Below, in pieces: positions 49,161 through 59,029 of a DNA stretch of 64,000 nt. The first letter of the stretch is position 1; every line of letters begins with the position of its first letter. This DNA comes from Oscheius tipulae (taxonomy: Eukaryota; Nematoda; Chromadorea; Rhabditida; Rhabditidae): contig JASJZH010000005.1 in assembly GCA_037178975.1 (NCBI GenBank), forward strand, positions 5,580,001 through 5,644,000, written 5' to 3'. Below the pieces are notes generated by a model. It saw only the letters and a list, made by a program, of their open reading frames with translations. It was not told where the DNA came from and did not search any database. The position numbers were made by a program, and so were the translations under genes.

Positions 49161-49348
49161 TACTTTGATTTACGTTGCTATTAGTGGTGCTACTCGTTGT
49201 TGTTTGTAGACATAAACTTTTTTCGTCCAAACATCAGCTGACCAATTGATTACACTAGACTTGGCTTTCCCGATTCGTTGTCTTTTGCCGCGTCGCTTCC
49301 TACGCGTAATGTTTTCCATACCTTAGTTATTTTTTTAAAGCTTTCACA
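49161..49348. other. Downstream of mucin, upstream of thioesterase
   Basis: Directly after the mucin stop, another frame (49169-49250) encodes a perfect membrane anchor and basic tail (FTLLLVVLLVVVCRHKLF, TGA at 49246-49248). A 65-nt intron (GT at 49120, AG at 49184) could connect part of it in frame. The rest is the thioesterase 5' flank. Confidence 0.35.
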
Positions 49349-50587
49349 ATGGGTCAAGAGTCTTCTACCGGACTTCCCTTCGATGCTAGAACCGATCTTC
49401 TGGACACCTTTTTGAAGTTGGAAGAGTTGGACTCGGACCTATTCCGTTCAACTCACCAACTTCGTGGCCGTTGTGTTCACAATAGAGTTTATGGAGGACA
49501 GGTAGTTGGTCAAGCACTGATGGCAGCGAACAAGACTGTCGATGCAGACTTTCGGGCTCATTCGCTCCACTGCTACTTCATTGAACAGGGTGATTCTCTT
49601 TACGTTTCTGTCTGTCTCTTCTTTTTACCTGTTTGCTGTAAAGAAAGTGAATCCTTGTATTCCTCTCCTCGAGTCCTAGAATGTTTTTTCAGCCGACGCC
49701 GAGCGACCTCTTGTTTATCAGGTCACACGTGTCCGCGATGGCAGATCGTTTGCCACTCGCCTGGTCAAAGCTCGACAGAATGGAAAGACGGTCTGTACTT
49801 GTTCTGTGTCCTATCAGGTAAGAGAGAACTTTGATCAAGAGTGCAAAAATACTTCAGAAACCAGAGCCTGACTCCATTTCTCATCAACAAAATCTGCCGA
49901 AATTACCTCCTCCAGACGAATGCGAGGATGCTCGGGATTTTCTGAAACGGTGAGTCTGGTCTTCGCTGTCTTTACCAGGCGTTCAATGATCTGTTTTGTC
50001 AAAGTTGTGATCTTTGCTAATCTCTTCTTTCGGTCAAGACAAAAGCAGAATTTTATTTCAGTCTAATCCAAAACCCTTCCACAGTCTCCGAAGAAGGAAA
50101 ACGAGCAGCCAAGGCCTATCAACAGGTCCTCGACATCCCCAGCACTTTCCAAGTTCGTCTCATCGAGCCACGAAAGTATCTGGCCATGCCAATCGATCAA
50201 CCCACCAAATTTGCTTGCTGGGTCAAGAACAACACTGAAATTGGTTTGTAGACTGAATTCTTGAATGGAATTCATACTTTAGGTCCCGGAGGTCCGGTCC
50301 ACCAATGTGTAGCTGCTTTTATAAGTGACGTAGCTCCTGTAGGGACTCCAATAGCAGCCCATGCTGCGAGCGGCTTCCAACTTGGAATGGCTGCCAGTCT
50401 CGATCACACGATGTGGTTCCATCGTCCCGATTTCCGAATAGACGACGACTGGGTTCTGTACGAAACGGAGAGTACGATTGCCGCTGGAGGACGAGCCCTG
50501 ATTCATGGGAAAATGTGGACTCGAGATGGTCGACTCGTTCTCTCAACTGCCCAAGAGATTCTGGTTCGCGGACAGCGCGAAATATGA
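49349..50587 (+). CDS. ACOT8: Acyl-CoA thioesterase, ACOT8/TesB type
   Basis: Hydrolyses acyl-CoA to free fatty acid and CoA; relatives are peroxisomal. Five exons joined in phase give a double hot-dog enzyme of about 310 aa. Family motifs are LFRSTHQL, RVYGGQVVGQALMAA, HSLHCYFIEQ, ERPLVYQVTRVRDGRSFATR, GPGGPVHQCVAAFISD and LDHTMWFHRPDFRIDDDWVL, with the catalytic Asp/Thr/Gln set of TesB-like enzymes recognisable in GMAASLDHTMWFH and RALIHGKMWTRDGRL. The C-terminus is GQREI, so the classic SKL peroxisome signal is not evident. The start at 49349 follows a T-rich TTTAAAG step. Confidence 0.93.
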
Positions 50588-50802
50588 TTGTATTATCAGA
50601 CTAAATAAATTATAAAACGAGCGATGTTTTTGCAACGAATACAATTTTGGAGATATAACGAAACGGGAATAGATAGAGAAGGAGAGACTGCATAAAACAC
50701 ACCAAAGCTGCGCTTGAGACCAAAAATCCCTTATTTTAGACAAGATTTTGGGAGAGAGGGAAGCTCATAAAATTTGAACAAATACAACCAATAGTCACAT
50801 AC

Positions 50803-53142
50803 TTAGTTGTTCAAGGGCTCCGTCTGCTTCTCGACGGGCAGACTGACTTTGCCGTTGTCGCCGGCTCGGATCTCCTTCGATTTATCTTCGAGAGCGCGGT
50901 TGGCGCGTTCGGCTTCGAGACGCCGGTACTGGGGCTTGAAGAACAGAACAAGGCAGACCACCAGGAACGAAGCGAGTACAGAGAAGATCTGGAGCAGATT
51001 TTTTTTTGTCTTTAATTGACATTTGATGTTCGATACAGTGTTCGATGCTGATTATAAATATCAGATTCCTTATCAGAGTTCACTTCTCCGATAGCGTTTT
51101 GCTCATTGTTTCAAGTGAAACACCTGCGAACACAACGTAAGTACTAAATGTTGAAAAACAAAAAGAAAAACTGACCAGAATGGAGACGGTGTTGTCTTGC
51201 GGAATGTTGACCATGTCATTGGCATCCAGCTGACAGACTTGATGCTCCCACTTCGATGGGGCCAGTGGTCGGGCAAAGTATTTCATGATAAAGACGTAGA
51301 TGACACTTTGGACCTGAGACAGCATTTTAGATGTATCGAAACAATAAGATACCTGTCCAGAGAGAACGATGAGACCAGTCGATGTGGCTTCGGAGACGGG
51401 AAAAGTGCATTCGGAGGCGAGTTCGAGACCGACGGGATAGGTGGCGAGGCCGAGAATTCCGAAAAGGAAACACGTACTGGCAATGAAGAACTTGAGGTTA
51501 GTATGGAGAGTGAGCTGGAGAAAGATGAGGCCGAAGACGACGGCCATTCCAAGACAGACTTTCATTGTTTCCTCATAAAGTTTGGTCCGATCGACGAACA
51601 TTCCGCTGCCAGCTGCTCCGACAACACCTCCGAGGATCATCAATGCGGCACATAGTCCCACAAATTGGTTTTGGTAGCCGGTCGGACAGAGAAGTTGCTG
51701 GATTTTCTTATTTTTGGGGAAAAAAAGAGAAAAAAAACCTGCATGATGGTGTAGAGACAGTTGAACATGCCGATACCGCCGCCCATGACGACGAAGAGAA
51801 GAATGTAGGGCTTATTCTTAAAACAGTCTTTCAGTCCTGGAAGGAAGTCCATCTGGGGCTTGCTGGCACTGTAGGTCGGAGGAATCTTCGGCTCGCTGGT
51901 TGTCACTCCGATCTAAAATAACGTTTCAAATATAAGAAAAATAAGACGTACTGTAGCCATGAGCATAGCGATGAAGGAGGGAACGAAGGTGAAGATATTG
52001 AGCCAGAGAATGTGTTCGGGTTCCTTGACCATCTGCGGAGCAATGACATTGGCCATGAGGACTCCGAGAGGATTGGACATGACACCGATCGTCGTAGCCA
52101 GGGCACGCTGGGTATCAGGGAACCAGGATCCGGCTACTTTGGTAGGCAAGAACATGATGAAGGGATAGGCGATGGCCGCAATGGCCTGACCGGTGAGACC
52201 GACGGGGAAACGGACCGTTTCTGGCAGGAACGAGGAAATCAGCCTGATGAGACCTCCAATTCCGTTTGTCCAGCCTAAATATTTTTTTGTAAGAAAGAAG
52301 AGGAAGAACTCGAACCTGCAATCAAGATGGCCGACCGAAGTCCGAACTTTCTTCCGGCCCACATGGCTACGACGCCGACAGGAATCGTGCAAATCATGTA
52401 GATCATCGAGAACCAGGCTGCGGCGCCGTCTCCATAGAAGGCGTTCGCGTAATTTGAGACCGGGGCGTAGGCGATCCAACTCATCGTGTTCGTGTTGTTC
52501 AGAAGGGCAACCACAATCAGGATCAACCATCGTCGCTTGTAGACTCTGTATGATTAAATTTGAAGGTTTTGAAGTAAAAGTACTCACTTGAGCTGCATGG
52601 GCTGAATTTCATCGGCATCTTCGAGTGCTGTATCCTCGTCCACTTTCTAAAAATATACAGCATCAATTCAACGCAACACAAATAGTTGTTCTACCTTGTA
52701 CAGTTCGTCTATAGGAATTATATCCTCTTCATTTCCTACAGATTTTACGGACATCTTAAAGATAACCAAGTTAAGAGACTAAAAATAGTAAGAAGACAAG
52801 AATATACAGCTGCTGGCGGCGTTGAAGGCGTCAGATGAGTCACAAAACAGTATTTCATCAATCGGCAGAGGGGCCAAGTAAATCGATTCTTAAGCCAAAA
52901 GTAAACAGTCAAACCAGGCTGAGTCAATCTTGGGGACAGCGCGTGTTCAAAATATCAATATTAGTGTCGCTTAAGATCGATAATTTGGGGGCAGGGAGAG
53001 GTTAGTTTGATGTCCCATGGTCTCTAGGGATCAAATTACAGCCAAAAATTGGGTCAGTCCTAGAAAAGAAACGAACCTTGATACTTTTCATCTGAATCGC
53101 GACGGCCTCTTCGCCCAGACCGTCACCCGAATCTCCTGCCAT
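50803..53142 (-). CDS. SLC49/FLVCR-like major facilitator transporter
   Basis: Twelve-helix plasma membrane carrier. The body shows RRWLILIVVALLNNTNTMSW, IAYAPVSNYANAFYGDGAAA and WFSMIYMICTIPVGVVAMWA, followed by GQAIAAIAYPFIMFLPTKVA, ATTIGVMSNPLGVLMANVIA, GLCAALMILGGVVGAAGSGM and ATYPVGLELASECTFPVSEA. This matches SLC49 members (FLVCR, MFSD7, DIRC2), which carry heme, choline or related cations; the substrate here is open. The last helix (IFSVLASFLVVCLVLFF) is followed by an acidic/basic tail ending PLNN at TAA 50803. Two starts are possible: MSVKSVGNEEDI at 52754, or an upstream exon (53077-53142, MAGDSGDGLGEEA) that joins in phase and has an ATTTCAG acceptor 7 nt before its ATG. Alternative first exons are likely. 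Confidence 0.88.
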
Positions 53143-54223
53143 AATACCCTGAAATTTTTTTGATAGAACGGGAAAAAAAAGAAGGAGGAAGATCCAAAGA
53201 ACACACGAGGCGAGATAAGAGTGACAAGACACGTCTGCCCAGCCGCTTTTTGGCGGAAAATGAAGGAAACAGATTGTTTTTCGGACGAAATGTGACTAAA
53301 GGTTTGTTTTCGGGCAGCATTAGGTCATTGAACAGCAGCCAAGGTCTGATTACGGGGGAGGAATCGAAACAGAGCTCGTCTAACGAGGGAAAGTGCGATT
53401 TAAAGGCGTCTGAGCGTAAAGGACGTAAAGGAAAAGAGTAGGAGCGATTGTTTTATAACACACGTGTTTGGGACCCATAGCAATGGTGAACAAGGCCAGA
53501 GAAGGAGCACAAACGGAAGTTCTCGAAAGAAATCGTGCAAACAAACTTCTTTTGTTCACAACTGACATCTCTGCTCCATTTTGTGCGTGAATTTCATGAG
53601 AAAATCGTAGAATGGAGACAGAAATTGCAGTGCACTCATACAAGATACACCAGGCTGGCCACAAATCGAAAACACCGCGTGTCTCCAAAAATGGGCGACC
53701 GATACGCCCTGGTTGGCGGATTAAATTAGTACACACGGATGGAGTACATATAGATTCGTATGGGTGCACTAACTTGAGCAAGGAAAGAGGATATAATCGA
53801 GCAAAACAAGGAAAAACGGCGGTGTAAAACAGATCCTTGATCTTCGGGGAGAATTGTGATATTCGTTGGCAAGTGTTTGGGACCCATAGCGCTTCCAATT
53901 TTTTGTTTACGAAGAAGAAAAAAATGGTATGCAGAGGGAAGAAGGGGAGAACGAAGCAGAGTGAAAGGCAGTCGTTTTTTGCTTCGCACGCCGAGCCGAA
54001 TTCAAAAAACGTACGCAGTTACGTACAAATGTACAGCACTTGTAATATACAGGCTTCAGTAACTTACATAGTGAAGTTTCAGTCTTACTATTGCTTCCAG
54101 TGCTTTCTTTGATCAAGTGTGCTCTAGTCTCTCTTGCAACGTGCCTAGACTCTAGCCTTCGCTCAATAGTCATCGCCAGCGATAAAAGAACACAACTTTT
54201 CAACGGACTCTCTACCTACCCGA
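53143..54223. other. Intergenic, with a spaced 18-bp direct repeat
   Basis: No gene supported. A minus-strand frame (53380-53898) is long but has no motif. GTGTTTGGGACCCATAGC occurs twice in direct orientation, at 53464-53481 and 53873-53890, bracketing about 390 bp. Confidence 0.4.
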
Positions 54224-55234
54224 ATGTCCTGCTGCTGTCCAACTTACCTCGTTCCGGCAGCTATTGCCATCTACGTGGCCTACAAATACCTTTTCAAAAA
54301 GAACGAACCCAAGATCTGTTTCGAGTTAGCATATTCAATGAGGTTTACAGATCTTGGAAAAGAATTTCAAGAAAGATGTCGTTTATCTGTACCAATTCCC
54401 CAGATCTGCTACTATTCCAAGCGTCTCTCCCTACTGTCTGAAGATCGAAACTTTTCTCCGCGTCAACAAGATTCCTTACGAGAATAGTTTCCTAGTTATG
54501 GGTCGTTCGAAGCACGGTCTTCTTCCGTTCGTTGAACTGAACGGCGAGCAAGTAGCCGACTCGCAAATGATCTACGAGAAATTGGTCAATCACTTCAATA
54601 TCAAGGTATCAACAATAAAAGTAGGCAAAGGGCCTTTTAGTCTCTTCCAGCTGAACAAGAAGCTCTCTCGCGAGCCGTTTCTCGAATGGCTGAAGGACAT
54701 TCTTTCTAGTGAGTCGTATCAATTCTGAACAAACTCTTCAGTGTGTTCTACAAGTTCAAAATCCTCGACCAGCTCGATAATTTTGTCAGTCATCTTCTCG
54801 ACGACATTGGTGCGCCCATCTTCCTCAAATTCCTGACTCTTCCCATTGGCAAGGTCATGTTCCGTCAAACGGTTGTTTCTATATCTTTTAGCAATAAAAA
54901 GTCGTTCAGGCCACCAAGAGAATTTATGGATCTCTGGGTCACTTTTCTGATGCCGAGTTCGAGGCGCTTCTGAGAAAAGACCTTGACACATTCAGATCAG
55001 TTCTCGGCGATAAGCAGTTCCTTTTCGGAGACTCCATGTCTACTGTATGCTGAAAAACTGCAAAGTAGCATGAATATTCAGGCTGACTACTCAGTTTTTG
55101 GAATCCTCGCCACCGGATTTTATCAACCGGTTGAGAATGAGATCACCAAAGTGATGAAGAAGGAGTATTCGACTCTCATCGACTACTGTGAGAGAATTCG
55201 CAACCTCGCATTTGAGAAGGACTTCACCAAGTAA
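54224..55234 (+). CDS. FAXC/CDR-type GST-fold membrane-anchored protein
   Basis: The N-terminal anchor (TYLVPAAIAIYVAYKYLF) precedes a thioredoxin-like domain: KKDVVYLYQFPR, SVSPYCLKIETFLRVNKIPY, KHGLLPFVELNGEQVADSQM. The GST C-terminal domain follows, with LPAEQEALSRAVSRMAEGHS, IYGSLGHFSDAEFEALLRKD, FLFGDSMSTADYSVFGILAT and a final ERIRNLAFEKDF. This matches the metaxin-like family of FAXC and the nematode cadmium-responsive CDR proteins. Introns of 35-44 nt fit downstream. Between the anchor exon and the KKDVVY exon no splice pair keeps the frame, so one base may be missing near 54330 or a start exon is misread. Glutathione transfer activity is not assured. Confidence 0.8.
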
Positions 55235-55410
55235 TGAAACAGTAAATGTGACTTCTGTAGCCGTGTAATGAATACAATGACAATGGTTTTTTTATGTTTT
55301 TCTTGCGAGATTGTTGTGCCAGTTTACATTCTCGGGGCAGTGATAAGGTATCGGGTGACAACCCCAACTTTTCCTTTGCCCATCTCGTATCATCGTCGTC
55401 TTTTCTAATA

Positions 55411-56850
55411 ATGGGCAATAGTGACCTGGAATCGCTTCTTCTGAAGTACATGGAGGTCGAGTCTACGACCGGCAATGAAGGTATTCATTGAAGTATCAAA
55501 CTCATCCAAAATCTAACAGGGAAATTTGCCGAGGTTGTAGCCAAAGATCTGGAAGAGGCCGGGTGGCAGGTGACGCGTCAACCTCTGTCCTTAAATTCCG
55601 CCAGAGTCAACCTTTTGGCTACAAGAGGAAGTTCTCGTGAGTCCTTTGGAAATCTTAGGAATGCTCACATTCAGCCAAAAGGCTGATGTTCAATACTCAT
55701 CTGGATACCGTCCCACCCTACATTCCACCTAGCCAGGACGACGGTAACATCTATGGAAGAGGCAGTAATGATGCTAAAGGTCAGGAATAACAGTAGCTGA
55801 TAGACTCGTTCTTTTCAGGACAACTAGCCTGTCAGATATCGGCGGCCAATGAGCTCACTAGAAGAGATCCAAAACTGGCAGAACAACTAGCACTGCTTTT
55901 TGTGGTCGGAGAAGAGGTCGACCATGTCGGAATGTCGGTGAGTTCAGCGATAATCAGAGAATTCTTTTCTTCACTTCCAGGAAGCAAACAAGCTACTGGA
56001 TGGATCGGTAGAGTACCTGGTAGTCGGAGAGCCAACCGAGCTCAAATTTGCCACTATTCAGAAAGGCGTTTTGAAGGTATCGCACCAATTTTCCCTTTTT
56101 GCTTACCATACTTCTAGGTCTACCTGAGAGCTAAAGGAATAGCCGGCCACTCCGGCTATCCCTCCGCTGGAGAAAGTGCCATCCACAAACTGATCCCTGT
56201 TCTAAACGATGTTCTCAATCATCAGTGGCCAAAGGACAAGACAGTCGGTTCGTATTTTCAATATTTCACTAACTCTTTCAGGCGAAACCACGCTGAACAT
56301 TGGAACGATCAAAGGAGGACAGGCTCAGAATGCTTGGGCAGCCGAAGCTGAAGCCAATGTCATGTTCAGAGTTACTACTTCAGTAGCAGATATCAAGAGA
56401 CAACTAGAAGAAGTGGTCAAGGGACGTTGTCAGATTGAAACATTGACTCACAACGAGCCAGTTGTTCTGGACGGATCACCTTTGGAAAGCATGGATGAGG
56501 ACCAGGTCGCCTTCAACACAGATCTGCCATATTATGCTCACTTGGACAAATTGAGAGGTGAGAGAACAAAGTCATGGGAAATGCCCAAAAAAAATCAAAA
56601 GGTTTCGATCCTGGCAGGACTCGAACCTGCAGTCTTCGGTTTAGGAGACCGACGCCTTATCCATTAGGCCACAGGACCACGAATATCACACAAATGTGAT
56701 GAAAAAGAGTAGCATCTTTCAGCTAAGTTCCTTTTCGGAGCTGGTTCAATCAAAAACGCCCACTCTGCAGACGAGTTCATGCCCAAGAAGGAGCTGCATC
56801 AGTGTCGTGACGCCCTCATCCAGCTCGCTATCAAATTTCTCTCGAAATAA
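55411..56850 (+). CDS. M20 metallopeptidase/deacylase, copy 1
   Basis: Zinc-dependent amidohydrolase of the M20 (acetylornithine deacetylase/ACY1/carboxypeptidase) family. The start at 55411 gives MGNSDLESLLLKYMEVES. Metal and catalytic motifs are intact: NTHLDTVPPY (His, Asp), GRGSNDAKGQL (bridging Asp), VVGEEVDHVGM (Glu base and metal Glu), VGEPTELK, the dimer-domain His in GIAGHSGYPSAGESAIH, and the last metal His in IKNAHSADEFMPK. The end is LAIKFLSK. The polyadenylation signal AATAAA overlaps the TAA stop. The last intron (about 160 nt) contains a tRNA-Arg gene on the opposite strand. Substrate unknown; closest in style to small-substrate N-acyl-amino-acid hydrolases. Confidence 0.93.
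56606..56678 (-). tRNA. trnR-CCU: tRNA-Arg (anticodon CCT)
   Basis: A 73-nt cloverleaf on the minus strand. The acceptor stem GGTCCTG pairs with CAGGATC, the D-arm is GCCTAATGGATAAGGC, the anticodon stem TCGGT/ACCGA holds loop CTCCTAA with anticodon CCT, and the T-arm is TGCAGGTTCGAGTCCTGCC. The discriminator base is G. All four stems pair well, so it should be functional and decode AGG. No intron. It lies antisense within the last intron of M20 copy 1. Confidence 0.95.
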
Positions 56851-56880
56851 AGTCTTGACCTTCAGTTTCTTTTATTGCCA

Positions 56881-56896
56881 GCCATCACTGTGACCC
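56881..56896 (+). promoter_or_regulatory. Candidate trans-splice acceptor of M20 copy 2
   Basis: TTTCTTTTATTGCCAG ends at 56881, only 31 nt after the stop codon of copy 1 and 15 nt before the start of copy 2. Together with the AATAAA overlapping the copy 1 stop, this looks like an operon junction with abutting polyadenylation and spliced-leader sites. Confidence 0.4.
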
Positions 56897-58257
56897 ATGC
56901 TACCGCTCGAAGAACTTGCCATCAAATATACCGGTATCGAGTCAATCACTGGAAATGAAGGTAACCTGTGATATGACAAAAAGAACACCCATCCAGGAAA
57001 GTTGTCTCAAGAAGTAGCCACTGATCTAGAATCCATTGGCTGGACGGTCCAACGTATTCCTCTCTCGACCGATTCGACGAGAGTCAATCTTCTTGCTACT
57101 AAAGGATCCGGACGTGAGATCTTTCCCAGAAAGAATTATACCCTTTCAGCCAAACGACTAGTCTTGAATACTCATCTGGACACGGTTCCTCCTTTCATTC
57201 CGCCAAGTCAGGACGAGCGCAATATTTACGGAAGAGGCAGTAACGAGACCAAAGGACAGCTGGCTGCTATCATAACTGCGGCCAACATTTTGGCTGGAAA
57301 AGAGCCGGAGATTACTGGACAAGTTTGTCTTCTGTTTGTTGTCGGCGAAGAGGTGGACCACATTGGAATGACGGTAGGTTCAGAACAAGTTCCAGGTATC
57401 TAGGTTAGCACTAACCGAAGAACTGAACTGATTGCTTGAATAACTGAAACAAACTCTTTAGTTACATGCTTCCAATCAACTTTTAGGAAGGTAGCAAGTT
57501 GGTTGGAGACAATGTCGAGTACCTCATCGTAGGTGAGCCAACTGAACTCAAGTTCGCTACTATCCAGAAAGGTGCTCTTAAGGTATCTTTCTTCACTCAG
57601 GCTCCCAAAAAGTGCGTAGGTTCTCCTAAAAACCAAAGGGATAGCCGGTCATTCTGGATATCCTTCTGCCGGAGAGAGTGCCATCCACAAGCTCATTCCC
57701 CTCCTCAACGACATTCTCTCCTACTCGTGGCCTTGCGATGCGGTCAAAGGTTACTTCTTCACTTCTTGTGTTTTATGGCCCATTCAGGCGACACGACCGT
57801 GAACATTGGAGTGATTCGTGGTGGACAGGCGCAAAATGCTTGGGCAGCCGAGGCTTCGGCCAACATTTTCTTCCGAGTAACCACATCGGTCGACGATATT
57901 CTGACCAAACTAAGAGAGATAGTATGTGGTTTGTTTTGTTGGAGACAATAATCTGAAAGATCCAGACCGTTGTCTGATCGAGACATTGAGTTTCAACGAG
58001 CCCGTAGTTCTGAGTCCATCCCCATTAGCTGCATTTGGAGAGACACAGGCTGCTTTCAACACGGACATCGCCTACTATCAGGGGCTGGAGAAGCTTAAAG
58101 GTTGGGGCGTCAAAATGGATATGAGTTTTCAGGAAAATTCTTGTTCGGAGCTGGTTCGATCAAGAATGCGTTCTCTGAGCACGAATTCATGCCCAAGAAT
58201 GAGCTTCACACCTACGTCGAGGCCCTGGTCGAACTTATTCCCAAGCTGTTGAAATAG
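56897..58257 (+). CDS. M20 metallopeptidase-like, copy 2, metal site altered
   Basis: Tandem paralogue of copy 1 with the same exon plan and clear similarity throughout (LPLEELAIKYTGIESITGNE, RVNLLATKG, VGEPTELKFATIQKGALK, GGQAQNAWAAEASANIFFRV). Two metal-site positions differ. The bridging Asp of GRGSNDAKG is Glu here (GRGSNETKG), and the last metal His of KNAHSADEF is Phe (KNAFSEHEF). NTHLDTVPPF and VVGEEVDHIGM are retained, as is the dimer-domain His (GIAGHSGYPSAGESAIHKLI). Loss of a metal ligand predicts weak or no hydrolase activity, so a pseudoenzyme or regulatory partner of copy 1 is plausible. It ends LIPKLLK at TAG 58257; AATAAA follows 18 nt later. Confidence 0.88.
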
Positions 58258-59029
58258 AAAGAACACTTGTGTCCTGAATAAACCATTCGAAAAGTGAAAA
58301 CATTTTAGTGTCTCTTACTAGTTAGTGCTAATCTGAACAATGTATTGGTCAATTTGTTGGGAGATGGTATTTCCAAAAGACAAGGATAGAATTCGACACG
58401 CACTTTCACGTATTTCGCCCTCGGGTTGCTCAATTCGGATTCTCGTGACTGTTTTAGTTCTTTACAAGGTGAGTAATGGATTTCTTTAAACATGAACCGT
58501 ACTTTATCGACTTCCTCTCTGTTTCTTCCTAGAAATATGTAAGCAAGTCTTTTTCAACAGCAAATTCAAAGCATTGCAAAAAAAAATCATAGATAAGGTT
58601 TGAAATAAGCTTCATTTCCATAAAATTGTTTATCAGGCTAATCGTTGCGGGAACCGAAAACAAAAAGTACCGTCTGTATTTTAAAACTTTGTCAGTTTAT
58701 TCTACGCCTCTTTTTCTTTTCTCTTTCACTTCCTCCGTCGCCTTTCTCAAAGGCGTCGCCAATTTTTTCTCGCGCCATATTCCTATTTCGAGGACGGGAA
58801 TTCAAAATTAGTTCTCTAGCCGCTTTTTGGATTAATGTGGGGTATACGGTATTTTGTGTCAAAATCGGTTTAAACCAGGTTTTTCTGTAGGATACTGTAC
58901 TTAAGAAAACGAGCGGCATTTGCGCCCAGTTTGAAAAAGTGACGACGTGCATAACACGCCGTGTCTCTAGCACAGTAAAGTATTCAGAAAAATTATCAAC
59001 CAAGATCGACCACAGTGAGGTGATAAAAA
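58258..59029. other. Intergenic before raptor
   Basis: No gene. It contains the copy 2 polyadenylation signal (AATAAA near 58276) and T-rich runs. CGACCACAG lies 14 nt before the raptor start codon. Confidence 0.4.
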
